Part shown: one piece after another, positions 16,034-25,095 of the stretch | How positions within the stretch are numbered: position 1 is the first letter of the stretch | How the letters are laid out: every line of letters starts with the position of its first letter | DNA from: Massilibacteroides sp. | GTDB lineage: Bacteria; Bacteroidota; Bacteroidia; Bacteroidales; Tannerellaceae | NCBI GenBank assembly: GCA_028708075.1 | Contig: JAQVZS010000005.1 | Span: 68,553-106,048 of the forward strand | Length of the DNA stretch: 37,496 nucleotides | Direction: 5' to 3' | The notes under the pieces: generated by a model | Databases searched by the model: none | What the model saw: the letters and a program-made list of their open reading frames with translations, nothing else | Told to the model about the DNA's origin: nothing | Position numbers and translations under genes: made by a program

Positions 16034-19000
16034 TTAAAATTTAACATTGACATTAAAACCTATACTACGTGTAGCCGGATAACCATTTAATTCTAGTCCT
16101 TGACCGTTTGAATTATTATAAGCTGACTCAGGATCAATGTTATTTGTATGTTTAATGATAGTCCATAGGTTACGTCCTACTAAAGAAACGTTTAATCCTT
16201 TCAACACTTTCATTTTGTTTAATACGCTTTTAGGGAACTCATACCCCAACGATAGTTCACGTAATTTCAGAAAACTTGCATTATAGATAAACTCTTCAGC
16301 TATATTATTGTTGGTGATGCTTTGATAATAAGTTTGTGCATCAACACCGACTGTATTGGTTACATAATTGCCGTTACCATCATCCATTACCCCGACTCCT
16401 ACAATTGTTGCGTTGGGATTTGATGCTGTACGTCCGACTAAGGTGCTTTTGTGTAACCCTTCTTTGTAAAGAGAATAGTTCGTGCCAGAGAATAGTTTTG
16501 CGCCGACTTTGAAGTCAAGTAAAAATGCTAATGTAAAATTTTTATACTTAAGACTATTACTCCATCCGCCCGTTAGCTTGTAAACGCCATTCCCTAAACT
16601 TGATAGTTTGCTGTCGGCTTGTGCAATACCATCTTTAAATACGATATTGCCACTTTCATCACGTTTGTATTTATAACCGATTAATTCACCATAAGCAGAT
16701 CCTACAACGTTTTGAATCGTAACATTACCAGAACGGGCAGAAGCCCCGTCAATTTGCAATCGTTCCACGCCTTCTCCTAAATATTTTACTTCACTATCAT
16801 TATAAGCAAAGTTAACCGTCGAATTCCACATGAAGTCTGCCGTTTGAACAGGAACGATATTCATCATGAATTCAAAACCGTGGTTTTGGATTTCACCAAC
16901 ATTCATAACTTTCGATCCATAACCAGAAGCATTTGAGGTTGAAACAACAGCAATGTCATCTTTTGTGTTTTTACGATAGTATGCCATATCAAAAGACAAA
17001 CGATTATGGATAAACGATAAATTTAAACCAATTTCCTGTTCGGAAATACGAACGGGTTTCAACTCTGGGTTGGGGTATTGATTGTTATTGTTTTGCGTTA
17101 TCGTATTTTGCCCGTTAACGGTATAATCTCTTAATTTATATAAGAGTAGGTTCTGGTAAGCAGATGTTCCGTTAGAGGCTGAAGCATAGGAGGCACGAAC
17201 TTTTCCAAAAGTAAACCAGTCCGGCATCTCTAGTGCCTCGGAGAAAACCCAAGATAAAGTTGCAGAAGGATAGAAGTAATGATTGTTACTGGGTGATAGA
17301 GTAGAAAACCAGTCGTTACGTCCTGTAAGATTCAAAAATATTTGATTCTTCCATCCGAAATCAGCTGTACCATAGATAGAATTTACTTGATATTCTTCAT
17401 ACGTTTTTGAAGCACGTTTATCTCCTAAGTTATTAACAGACCAAAGTCCGTCAACAATAAATGGACGGCCACCATCAGACGGCGTATACTGTTTAACAAT
17501 ATTACGTTGCCGGTTACCTCCAAATGTAGCTCCGATTGTCAGGTCGCCAAATTTCTTATCGAATCCCAATAAGTAGTTTAAATTAATTTCAGAATATGTT
17601 TTTGAATATTCAGTTAACCAACCAGAAGGATCGGCGGCAGCACCGATTGGTTGTACTTGCTTGAAATCCAGATTGTATCCGTCACGTTGAACAGCTCCTT
17701 GGATGTATAACCAGTCAGTAATGTCCCATTTCAAGGTCATGGCTCCCGTTAGACGGTTTTTATTCATGTTATTGGTCTTTCTGTATTGTAGCCAATAAGG
17801 GTTGTTAAAATACACATTCGTTCCTCCCAACAATTCAGATCCGTCTTCTGTCGTCCCCCAATCGCTCGTAGAACTTCCCCGCTCCAACCAACGAATATCA
17901 AATGAGTTACCACGATGAATCAGAGAGGCATTTGTGTTTCCATTCCCATCAGACAAATTTGAACGTCCTTTAAACTTTTCAAAAACATAGTTGGCGTTAA
18001 CGATCAAATGTATGTTTGATAAGATATCATAAGTGGTATTCATATTAATCCCTTGTTGGCTATTGTTTGAATTGGGTAGAATACTTTGTTCGTAGATGTT
18101 TGATATCCCAAAACGATATACAATTTTATCTGCTGCTCCGCTGATCGCTAAGGAACTGGAATTATTGGTTCCTGTACGATAAAAGTTACTCCAGTTGTCC
18201 ACATAGGAGTATTCATATTTATTCCCTAAAAAGTTTACGGCGCTTCCTCCGTCTAAAGCTTCACCCCAACTCGTCATTTCAGACGCTTTTGCTGAATTTA
18301 TATCTGTTGGACGACTTCCATATGACCCTTGTCCGAATTCTTTTTGGTAATCTCGGTAGTCGTAAATTGTGTTAAATGTAAGGTTGTTGTTAAATTCTAT
18401 TGTTGTTGTTTTTCCTTTCTTTCCTGATTTTGTTGTAATCAAAATAGCACCATTACCTCCGCGATATCCATAAAGTGCAGAGGCGGCAGCTCCTTTTAAC
18501 ACTTGGATGGATTCAATATCATCCGCATTGATATTGTTTAACCCATCTCCCATGTCTAAACCTCCCCAGGTTCCGGCACTTCCCAGATTAGAATTATCAA
18601 AAGGAACACCATCTACAACATATAATGGCATATTATTTCCGGTAAGGGATGCATTACCGCGGATGATAACACGGCTTGAACCTCCCGAACCTGTGGCGTT
18701 TCCCGTCACGCTTACACCGGCAACTTTACCGGATAGGGCGTTTCCTAGATTGGGGTCACGAGCCATTGTGAAATCTTCACCCCCAACTAAAGTTGTAGAA
18801 TATCCTAGGGAGCGTGCTTGACGCTTGATTCCTAAAGCTGTAACAACAACTTCATCTAATTTTTGTGTATTTTCTGCTAGTGTTACACTGATTTGATTTT
18901 GCCCGTTTAATGTGATTTCCTGATGATTATATCCGATATAGCTGATGAGTAATACCGCATTTTCAGGAACGTTAATAGAGAATCCTCCATCAAGGTCAGT

Positions 19001-19480
19001 TATGACTCCAATTGTAGTCCCTTTAACAATAACATTAGCCCCGATAATAGGTTCTCCGGAGGAATCCTTCACGACCCCCGTTATTTTTTTATTTTGTTGT
19101 TTTGCATTCGATTCGGTATTCTTTGGGGTGTAAAGAACAACAATATGATCTTCAATCTTATAATTAACATTTGTTCCCTTAAGTACTTTTTCTAGTATTG
19201 TTTCAATACTTTCATCTTTAACTTTGATAGAGACATTATTTACTTTTAGTTTTTCTAGTGAATGTTCGTAAGTGAACGTGAGATCTGTCTGTTGTTCTAA
19301 TAAATCAACTACATTTTTTAATGTAACTTGATTTAAACTCAGTTCTACTGAGTATTTTTTGTTAATAGACTTTTCGATAGGGATTGCATATAACCCTGCG
19401 TTTAGGCTAAAAACACAGAGTATACTTATACCCAGTTTTTTCATGGAAATAAACCTGTTGTTAGCTTTTTCCTTTTTCAT
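16034..19480 (-). CDS. SusC/RagA-family TonB-dependent receptor with N-terminal STN signalling domain
   Basis: This is a full-length 1148-residue outer-membrane transporter. After the signal peptide comes an STN (secretin/TonB N-terminal) domain, about residues 40-115 (VELSLNQVTLKNVVDLLEQQ, IVVLYTPKN). The carboxypeptidase-regulatory-like domain follows (about 128-215), with KLDEVVVTALGIKRQARSLG, then the plug (IESIQVLKGAAASALYGYRG) and the barrel ending in an aromatic-rich GFNVNVKF. STN domains contact the FecR anti-sigma factor in the periplasm, and fecR plus an ECF sigma gene lie directly upstream, so this receptor probably reports substrate binding to its own sigma factor. An in-frame ATG at 19444 (MKKLGISILCVFSLNAG) would give a more standard signal peptide and is an alternative start. 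Downstream susD is 18 bp away. Confidence 0.95.
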   Translation of the reverse strand: MKKEKANNRFISMKKLGISILCVFSLNAGLYAIPIEKSINKKYSVELSLNQVTLKNVVDLLEQQTDLTFTYEHSLEKLKVNNVSIKVKDESIETILEKVLKGTNVNYKIEDHIVVLYTPKNTESNAKQQNKKITGVVKDSSGEPIIGANVIVKGTTIGVITDLDGGFSINVPENAVLLISYIGYNHQEITLNGQNQISVTLAENTQKLDEVVVTALGIKRQARSLGYSTTLVGGEDFTMARDPNLGNALSGKVAGVSVTGNATGSGGSSRVIIRGNASLTGNNMPLYVVDGVPFDNSNLGSAGTWGGLDMGDGLNNINADDIESIQVLKGAAASALYGYRGGNGAILITTKSGKKGKTTTIEFNNNLTFNTIYDYRDYQKEFGQGSYGSRPTDINSAKASEMTSWGEALDGGSAVNFLGNKYEYSYVDNWSNFYRTGTNNSSSLAISGAADKIVYRFGISNIYEQSILPNSNNSQQGINMNTTYDILSNIHLIVNANYVFEKFKGRSNLSDGNGNTNASLIHRGNSFDIRWLERGSSTSDWGTTEDGSELLGGTNVYFNNPYWLQYRKTNNMNKNRLTGAMTLKWDITDWLYIQGAVQRDGYNLDFKQVQPIGAAADPSGWLTEYSKTYSEINLNYLLGFDKKFGDLTIGATFGGNRQRNIVKQYTPSDGGRPFIVDGLWSVNNLGDKRASKTYEEYQVNSIYGTADFGWKNQIFLNLTGRNDWFSTLSPSNNHYFYPSATLSWVFSEALEMPDWFTFGKVRASYASASNGTSAYQNLLLYKLRDYTVNGQNTITQNNNNQYPNPELKPVRISEQEIGLNLSFIHNRLSFDMAYYRKNTKDDIAVVSTSNASGYGSKVMNVGEIQNHGFEFMMNIVPVQTADFMWNSTVNFAYNDSEVKYLGEGVERLQIDGASARSGNVTIQNVVGSAYGELIGYKYKRDESGNIVFKDGIAQADSKLSSLGNGVYKLTGGWSNSLKYKNFTLAFLLDFKVGAKLFSGTNYSLYKEGLHKSTLVGRTASNPNATIVGVGVMDDGNGNYVTNTVGVDAQTYYQSITNNNIAEEFIYNASFLKLRELSLGYEFPKSVLNKMKVLKGLNVSLVGRNLWTIIKHTNNIDPESAYNNSNGQGLELNGYPATRSIGFNVNVKF

Positions 19481-19673
19481 CTTTTTTTAGTTTAAAATTT
19501 TTAGATAATTTTTGTTCCCGTGTTGCAGTTTTTGTGTCTTTATAACAAGACATAAATTTTACAGTTAGTCTACATAGGCATTCAATAATTAGTATTATAT
19601 ATAAAAAACATTAAAGACATTTTCATATATACTACACACTAATGTAATAAAGCACCTATAAGAAACTGTTTTT

Positions 19674-20666
19674 TTAATGGGAGGAATAAAAATCAATGTT
19701 TCGTCCAGTCAAGAAATGTAAATCTTTTAAAGCTTTTTCTATCCCTTTCTTCTTTGAAAAAGAAAAGTTATATCTATTTTTTTCAAGCCCTTGAATATTC
19801 ATTTTAATTCTGACTTGATAATTTCCCTCTAGTTGTTTAATTATATCTTGAATAGATACATTTGTTAATGAAATTAACCCGAAACGCCATAAGGCGTATT
19901 TTCGAACATCGATTTTGTTTACTTCAAGTATCTCTGAATTTTTGGAATATAGAACTTGTTGTCCTGGATCAAGGGCCAATAAAGTTTCTCCGTTTTTTTT
20001 CTCTAATCTGACAGATCCTTTAAGTAGGATTGTCTCTCCTTTTTCGTTATCATAGTTTGTATTAACCCCAAACGAAGTTCCTAAAACACTAACTTGAAAA
20101 TCAGGAGCTTTTACAATAAAAGGATGTAAACTGTCTTTTGCTACTTCAAAAAATGCATAACCTTTCAATGAGACAATTCTTTTCTTTTCTGAAAATGTAA
20201 TCGGGCAGCTTAGTGTTGTGTTTTCTCCTATCCAGACGATTGTTTGGTCGTCCAGCACAATTTGCATAATAGAATCTTTAATTGTATTTGTGTAAATTAT
20301 TTGATGAGATAAAGTTGAACTAATGAATGGATTTACAAGGTAAAAAATAACTCCGACAAAAATGGCGGCGATACCCGCTCCAATTGTTAAGTAGTGTTTG
20401 AAAGAAAAAGTACTTCTGTTTTTCTTTTTTAGTTCTAACTTATTACATAATGATTTAAAAGAAGAATCAAGAGACTGTTTTTCTTTTATGCTGTTTAATG
20501 GTAAAGACATAATTAGTTTTGTCTCATAAAAAAACGTCATGTTTTCCGGAGAACTTTTAATCCATTCTAATAGAACCTTTTCTTCTTCCGGAGAAGTTTT
20601 TTTAGCAAAATAGTTGAAAATGATACTTTGCATCTCTTTACCCATTGTTTTTTTATTCCTGTTCAT
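19674..20666 (-). CDS. FecR-family anti-sigma factor
   Basis: FecR proteins hold an ECF sigma factor inactive until an STN-bearing receptor signals across the periplasm. The protein has a cytoplasmic N-terminal segment (about 1-88; IFNYFAKKTSPEEEKVLLEW), one membrane helix (about 95-113, IGAGIAAIFVGVIFYLV), and a periplasmic FecR domain (about 125-235; VSLKGYAFFEVAKDSLHPF, VSVLGTSFGVNT). The C-terminal DUF4974-type domain (about 258-328) includes LTNVSIQDIIKQLEGNYQVRI. At 330 residues it is typical. It starts three bases after the sigma stop, so the two are coupled, and it is followed 193 bp later by the STN-type susC. Confidence 0.95.
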   Translation of the reverse strand: MNRNKKTMGKEMQSIIFNYFAKKTSPEEEKVLLEWIKSSPENMTFFYETKLIMSLPLNSIKEKQSLDSSFKSLCNKLELKKKNRSTFSFKHYLTIGAGIAAIFVGVIFYLVNPFISSTLSHQIIYTNTIKDSIMQIVLDDQTIVWIGENTTLSCPITFSEKKRIVSLKGYAFFEVAKDSLHPFIVKAPDFQVSVLGTSFGVNTNYDNEKGETILLKGSVRLEKKNGETLLALDPGQQVLYSKNSEILEVNKIDVRKYALWRFGLISLTNVSIQDIIKQLEGNYQVRIKMNIQGLEKNRYNFSFSKKKGIEKALKDLHFLTGRNIDFYSSH

Positions 20667-20669
20667 ATT

Positions 20670-21320
20670 TTATAATATACACATAATGAGAGTAAAACAC
20701 CCAAAGAAAAATGAAAAAACTGTGTAAATAAGTAACATAGCAAATAAAATATATTGATTATTTTTATGATTAATAAGTTTTTTTCTGAGAATCTTTAGGG
20801 CAGAGTGAATATGATTTTCTACAGTACTGATAGATATATTTAGTTTTTTACTAATTTCCTTTCCAGATAAATTATGAATGTAACTAAGTGAGAAAACTTC
20901 GCGACAGCGCGGCGATAGACTTTCTATCGCGTGGTTTATTTCTTGCCTTGTTTCTTTTGCGAATATTTTAAGGATTGTTTCGTTTGTTTCAGGGTTATAA
21001 AACTGTGTCCCTAACTCTTCGATTTCTTGTCTGTACGCACTATCAAATGAATATAGTCGTTTGTTTTTCCTTATAAAATTGAGAGAGGCATTATAAATGG
21101 AACGAAACAAATAACCCCGAATAGATTGAAATTCATCTATTTGTTCGCGGTGTATCCATAAATTAAGGAAAGCGTCTTGAATGATATCTTCTGAATCTTT
21201 TTCTCCAAGGAGCAAACGGGCATATGATTTAAGTGAATAATATTGCTGCTTATAGAGTTCTTCAAAAGCAACATTGTCGCCCTGTTTAATCCTTTTTGCT
21301 ATTTTTCTTTCATCTGACAT
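20670..21320 (-). CDS. ECF RNA polymerase sigma factor with a hydrophobic C-terminal tail
   Basis: This is an extracytoplasmic-function sigma factor of the Bacteroides-expanded type. Region 2 (about residues 20-90; ARLLLGEKDSEDIIQDAFLNLW, YLFRSIYNASLNFIRK) and region 4 (about 130-185; SPRCREVFSLSYIHNLSGKEISKKL, STVENHIHSALKILRKK) are clear. It is followed by about 30 residues (187-216) that are almost entirely hydrophobic (YILFAMLLIYTVFSFFFGCF), long enough to form a membrane helix or hairpin. It heads the sigma-fecR-susC-susD operon and is expected to transcribe susC/susD when released by FecR. The ATG at 21320 is preceded by a -7 box and a leader of roughly 25 nt. Confidence 0.95.
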   Translation of the reverse strand: MSDERKIAKRIKQGDNVAFEELYKQQYYSLKSYARLLLGEKDSEDIIQDAFLNLWIHREQIDEFQSIRGYLFRSIYNASLNFIRKNKRLYSFDSAYRQEIEELGTQFYNPETNETILKIFAKETRQEINHAIESLSPRCREVFSLSYIHNLSGKEISKKLNISISTVENHIHSALKILRKKLINHKNNQYILFAMLLIYTVFSFFFGCFTLIMCIL

Positions 21321-21352
21321 TAAGTGTGCAGCATACTTTAAATTTCATGTTT

Positions 21353-21360
21353 CAAATATA
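21353..21360 (-). promoter_or_regulatory. -7 element of the ECF-sigma/fecR operon
   Basis: The minus strand reads TATATTTG, a perfect TAnnTTTG box, 32 bp upstream of the sigma ATG. No good -33 TTTG was seen at the right distance. The sequence is AT-rich, so chance matches are possible. Confidence 0.4.
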
Positions 21361-21391
21361 TGTCTTTTTTATATACTATTTTTATTTATTC

Positions 21392-21399
21392 TATTTTTG
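21392..21399 (+). promoter_or_regulatory. -7 element of menA
   Basis: TATTTTTG matches TAnnTTTG exactly and sits 22 bp before the menA ATG. It is divergent from the sigma operon promoter within a 101-bp gap. The -33 region is only a run of T. Confidence 0.45.
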
Positions 21400-21421
21400 T
21401 ACCATAATTGATATTTAAGAG

Positions 21422-22306
21422 ATGAAAAAGAATTCTGTTGCGGCATGGATAGACGCTGCTAGACCAAGAACTTTACCGGCTTCTGTCAGTCCGGTTTTAA
21501 TTGCTTGTGCGTTGGCATGGCGGGATGGTGTTTTTTCTGTCGTTCCGGCTTTGCTTTGTTTGATGGTAGCCTTGTTAGCACAAATCGCCAGTAATTTCGC
21601 TAACGATTATTTTGATTTTAAGAAAGGCGCGGATACCGAAGAACGTTTAGGGCCGGAACGGGCGGTCGCTTCCGGTTGGATTTCACCGAAGAAGATGTTA
21701 GTTGGAACTTTTATTATGCTCGGGTTGTCTTGTTTATTCGGTTGCCTGCTATTGTTTTACGCTGGTTGGGAATTGATTCCCGTGGGGATTGTTATTGCAC
21801 TTTGTGTGCTGGCTTATTCTGCCGGTCCTTATCCGTTGGCTTACAATGGGTGGGGGGATGTATGTGTCTTGCTCTTTTATGGTTTTATTCCGGTTTGTTT
21901 TACCTATTATATACAGGCGCATACATTTACGTTACTTTCTTTTTCATTGTCAATTGCTATAGGTTTATTATCTGTGAACATTTTAATTGTAAACAATTAC
22001 CGGGACTTCGAACAGGATAAAAAAGCAAAGAAGCGTACGACAATCGTTCTTTTTGGACGACGCTTCGGCCGAATCTTGTTTTTATTGAACGGCTTGATTG
22101 CTGTTTTGCTTGTTCTTCCGTTAGTAAACGGAATTTCAGCTTTATCCTGGCAGGGAATCTCTTTAGGCGTTTTTTTTGTTTTGTTATATATTGTTTGGCG
22201 AGAATTAAAATTGGTAAAGGGAAAGATGCTGAATAAAACATTGGGAAAAACCGGGATGTTGGTTTTCCTTTTTTCTTTGATCCTTTCTGCGATCTTACTC
22301 TTTTAG
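21422..22306 (+). CDS. menA: 1,4-dihydroxy-2-naphthoate polyprenyltransferase
   Basis: MenA is an integral membrane UbiA-family prenyltransferase that attaches the isoprenoid tail to 1,4-dihydroxy-2-naphthoate in menaquinone synthesis, the respiratory quinone of Bacteroidota. The N-terminus has the MenA-typical AARPRTLPASVSPVLIA. The first Asp-rich motif is NDYFDFKKGAD, followed by RLGPERAVASGWISP. The second metal-binding motif is NNYRDFEQDKKAKKRTT. Eight or nine hydrophobic helices fill the remainder. At 294 residues it is the usual length. It is monocistronic or followed by the SDR gene 91 bp later, and no other men genes are in the window. Confidence 0.95.
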   Translation: MKKNSVAAWIDAARPRTLPASVSPVLIACALAWRDGVFSVVPALLCLMVALLAQIASNFANDYFDFKKGADTEERLGPERAVASGWISPKKMLVGTFIMLGLSCLFGCLLLFYAGWELIPVGIVIALCVLAYSAGPYPLAYNGWGDVCVLLFYGFIPVCFTYYIQAHTFTLLSFSLSIAIGLLSVNILIVNNYRDFEQDKKAKKRTTIVLFGRRFGRILFLLNGLIAVLLVLPLVNGISALSWQGISLGVFFVLLYIVWRELKLVKGKMLNKTLGKTGMLVFLFSLILSAILLF

Positions 22307-22397
22307 CAGAATTCGTTTTTCTTTTCTTTGGAAAGTCCTATCTTCGTGTCTCTTTGTTTATATTGTGTTTAACCTTGAATTTGTAATTTGAAATAAA

Positions 22398-23180
22398 ATG
22401 TTGGAACAATTTTCATTGGAAGGAAAAATCGCTCTTGTGACGGGAGCGACATATGGAATCGGTATGGCTATGGCAAAAGCGCTTGGCAGGGCTGGAGCTA
22501 CGATCTTGTTTAATGCCCGCTCGAAAGACAAAGTGGAAGAAGCCGAAAAAGAATATCGTGCGGAAGGATTAGATGCATATGGCTATCAATGTGATGTGAC
22601 CAAGGAGATGGATGTACAAGCGATGGTTGCAGATATTTCCGTTCGACACGGAGATATTGATATTTTGGTAAATAATGCGGGAATTATCAAACGTATTTCG
22701 GTATTGGAAATGAGTGTAGCCGATTTTGAGCAGGTGATTGATATTGATTTGGTCGGTCCGTTTATCGTTTCAAAAGCAGTGGCGCCGGGGATGATTCGTA
22801 AAGGTGGAGGTAAAATTATTAATATCTGCTCGATGATGAGTGAATTGGGTCGCGAAACGGTTTCTGCTTATGCAGCGGCCAAAGGTGGATTAAAAATGCT
22901 GACCAAAAACTTGGCCTGTGAGTGGGCTGAACACAATATTCAGGTTAATGGAATCGGTCCGGGATATATTGCAACTCCGCAGACTGCCCCTTTACGTACG
23001 GAAGGACATCCGTTTAATAATTTCATTATTGCTAAAACTCCGGCTGCTCGTTGGGGAAAACCGGAAGACTTGGAAGGGCCGGTAGTGTTCCTTGCATCCA
23101 AGGCTTCCGATTTTGTGAATGGACATATCTTATATGTTGATGGCGGAATCTTGGCGTATATCGGTAAACAACCGAAATAA
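22398..23180 (+). CDS. Short-chain dehydrogenase, gluconate 5-dehydrogenase-like
   Basis: This is a classical SDR of 260 residues that most resembles gluconate 5-dehydrogenase / 2-deoxy-D-gluconate 3-dehydrogenase (IdnO/KduD group). These are cytoplasmic NAD(P)-dependent enzymes interconverting keto-gluconates. The cofactor motif TGATYGIG is at residues 15-22 and NNAG is at about 90-93. The catalytic Ser is in NICSMMSELGRETVSAYAAAK, which also holds the YxxxK pair. The family-typical ATPQTAPLR and TPAARWGKPEDLEGPVVFLAS follow. There is no KduI or gluconate kinase neighbour, so the physiological substrate is uncertain. It ends two bases before the convergent nnr gene. Confidence 0.85.
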   Translation: MLEQFSLEGKIALVTGATYGIGMAMAKALGRAGATILFNARSKDKVEEAEKEYRAEGLDAYGYQCDVTKEMDVQAMVADISVRHGDIDILVNNAGIIKRISVLEMSVADFEQVIDIDLVGPFIVSKAVAPGMIRKGGGKIINICSMMSELGRETVSAYAAAKGGLKMLTKNLACEWAEHNIQVNGIGPGYIATPQTAPLRTEGHPFNNFIIAKTPAARWGKPEDLEGPVVFLASKASDFVNGHILYVDGGILAYIGKQPK

Positions 23181-23182
23181 GC

Positions 23183-24694
23183 TTATTTGATTTGTTTGAA
23201 GGCCTTTCCCAGCATGTTTATAATATCGCTGGCGATGAGTCCTTCTTCTGTTTGCGCCACTGCAGCAAGATCGCCCGCAACCCCGTGTAAATATACACCT
23301 GCTGTGGCAGCTATTTCCGGTTCGTATCCTTGCGCCAACAAACCGAGAAGAACTCCGGTTAACACATCGCCGCTTCCCGCCGTTGCCATTCCCGGATTTC
23401 CTGAGCTGTTGAAGTAAACATGTCCGTTTGGTAAGCAGACTGCTGTATAAGCGCCCTTTAAAACAATTGTGATTTTATAATTTGCGGCAAGTTCTCTGGC
23501 TTTTAATAATCGTTCGTAAGACGACGATGAATTTCCTGCTAGTCGATCGAATTCTTTGGGGTGCGGTGTTAGAATGCTTCGAATCGGAAGGTATTTCATT
23601 ATTTCTTTATTGGCCGCCAGTATATTGATAGCGTCTGCATCGAGAATAATGGGTTTTTTTATGGTTTGGATTGCGTGTTCCAACGCTAAAGCTGTTTCCA
23701 TATGCTGTCCTAATCCCGGCCCAATAGCGACCGCTGAATATTTTGAACAATCCGGCGCCAGACTAAGATGTTCATTATGTGGATCAATGTTAACTATTGC
23801 TTCCGGAATCGCTGTTTGTAAAATCTGAGTCCCACATTCAGAGGTATATACGGTTAATAAACCTGCGCCACTGTGTAAACAAGAACGGGCACTAAGAACA
23901 GCTGCGCCCATTTTGCCTTTACTGCCGGCAATCAATAACGCATGACCAAAAATTCCTTTGTGTGCAAATTTAGGACGTGGACGGATAATTTCGCAAACAT
24001 CTTCTTCTGTAATTAGACAATAAGGGGTTTCTTTTTTTTCTACAATATCCGGATGGAGTCCAATATCTAATGTTTTCCACTCTCCTACATACGGATAATT
24101 TTCTGCTTGCAAAAAAGAAAGTTTTGGGAAACCGAAAGTTAAAGTCAGGCTTGCTTTAATGATAGTTTCCAAATTATTTTGACGATTATCTTCTCCAAAT
24201 AATCCGGAAGGAATATCAATTGCAACAACTTCTGCTCCAGATTGGTTGATGTAATTTACGACTGCAGCAAATCCGCCCGAAAGCGGACGGTTTAATCCCG
24301 AACCGAATAATCCGTCGATGACAATGTCCTTTTCCAAAAGCATCGGAGGTTCGAAATTCTGCGTAACTTCTGTGAATTCTACGTGCTCGATTTCCAGAAG
24401 CCGGAGTTTGTTTATTTCACATTCCGGAGACAAATGATCTGTGGGATTGAAAAGAAAGGTTTCGACTTTGTACAACTCTTCACATAAAAGACGGGCTATG
24501 GCTAAAGCGTCTGCTCCGTTGTTCCCTTGTCCTGCAAATACGATGATCCGACGATATTTAGAAAAACGCCGTGTAAATTCATGAACAAAAAGGGAGGAAG
24601 CCCTTTCTACTAAATCGATAGAAGCTATCGGTTCATGTAATATAGTGTATTGGTCAATTTCTTTAACTGAATTAATGGGAAAAATTTTTATCAT
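23183..24694 (-). CDS. nnr: Bifunctional NAD(P)H-hydrate epimerase / ADP-dependent dehydratase
   Basis: This metabolite-repair enzyme turns damaged NADHX and NADPHX back into NAD(P)H. The N-terminal YjeF_N-type epimerase (about 1-215) carries FAGQGNNGADALAIARLL and VVAIDIPSGLFGED. The C-terminal ribokinase-like dehydratase (about 225-503) carries HKGIFGHALLIAGSKGKMGAA, AIGPGLGQH, LDADAIN, LTPHPKEFDRL, KGAYT and the NPGMATAGSGDVLTG signature. The epimerase loop has Ala where NNGGD is more usual (NNGAD). At 503 residues the fusion is full length. It is tail to tail with the SDR gene. Confidence 0.95.
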   Translation of the reverse strand: MIKIFPINSVKEIDQYTILHEPIASIDLVERASSLFVHEFTRRFSKYRRIIVFAGQGNNGADALAIARLLCEELYKVETFLFNPTDHLSPECEINKLRLLEIEHVEFTEVTQNFEPPMLLEKDIVIDGLFGSGLNRPLSGGFAAVVNYINQSGAEVVAIDIPSGLFGEDNRQNNLETIIKASLTLTFGFPKLSFLQAENYPYVGEWKTLDIGLHPDIVEKKETPYCLITEEDVCEIIRPRPKFAHKGIFGHALLIAGSKGKMGAAVLSARSCLHSGAGLLTVYTSECGTQILQTAIPEAIVNIDPHNEHLSLAPDCSKYSAVAIGPGLGQHMETALALEHAIQTIKKPIILDADAINILAANKEIMKYLPIRSILTPHPKEFDRLAGNSSSSYERLLKARELAANYKITIVLKGAYTAVCLPNGHVYFNSSGNPGMATAGSGDVLTGVLLGLLAQGYEPEIAATAGVYLHGVAGDLAAVAQTEEGLIASDIINMLGKAFKQIK

Positions 24695-24743
24695 GACATG
24701 TTGATTTTATCCTTTTGAGATCAACTTTATGTATACAAGAAGA

Positions 24744-24768
24744 GAGGTATCCGTTTATAGGAAACCTC
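24744..24768. other. Small hairpin between two minus-strand genes
   Basis: GAGGT-A-TCC (24744-24752) pairs with GGA-A-ACCTC (24760-24768) around a 7-nt loop with one A/A mismatch. It lies between the small membrane protein gene and nnr. No T-tract follows on the minus strand, so a terminator role is weak. Confidence 0.35.
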
Positions 24769-24790
24769 CCCCTAAATCTAAAAAAGAGTA

Positions 24791-24961
24791 TTATTCAACT
24801 TTCTTATTAATGACAATATGGCCGAGATAACCGACTATAATTAAAGTAAAGCCTACAATAAGAAGTGTATTGTTTAAAGTCCCCTGAAAAGTCGGAACGG
24901 CAAGGACAACAACTCCAATTAAGAGAATTATAACCCCCAGATACTTTATTAAATCTTTCAT
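24791..24961 (-). CDS. Small two-helix membrane protein
   Basis: This is a 56-residue hydrophobic protein of unknown function, beginning MKDLIKYLGVIILLIGVVVL. It has two predicted membrane helices (about 7-23 and 29-48) and a short charged tail (INKKVE). Small proteins of this pattern are common in Bacteroidales, but I know no function. The frame can be extended to a GTG at 24997. I prefer the ATG at 24961 because the hydrophobic helix follows directly and the extra 12 residues (QEKNIHKISAA) look like untranslated leader. It lies 96 bp upstream of nnr on the same strand, with a hairpin between them. Confidence 0.65.
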   Translation of the reverse strand: MKDLIKYLGVIILLIGVVVLAVPTFQGTLNNTLLIVGFTLIIVGYLGHIVINKKVE

Positions 24962-25069
24962 GGCTGCAGATATTTTATGTATATTTTTTTCTTGCACAAA
25001 TAAAGTAATAATAACCCGATTGTAAAAATATTTTAAGCGAAAAATAACGAAACCATTCTTTTTACCATT

Positions 25070-25077
25070 TATATTTG
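25070..25077 (+). promoter_or_regulatory. -7 element of the plsC-like gene
   Basis: TATATTTG is a perfect TAnnTTTG box 18 bp upstream of the ATG at 25096. It overlaps the TTG at 25075 that could otherwise extend the reading frame, which argues that translation starts at 25096. Confidence 0.5.
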
Positions 25078-25095
25078 CGTATAAATCAAATCATA

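Noticed and set aside
24962-24997. GTG start extending the small membrane protein by 12 residues
   Set aside because: The ATG at 24961 directly precedes the first membrane helix and gives a cleaner protein.
25075-25095. TTG start extending the PlsC-like protein by seven residues
   Set aside because: The TTG falls within a perfect -7 promoter box, so it is probably not transcribed as coding sequence.
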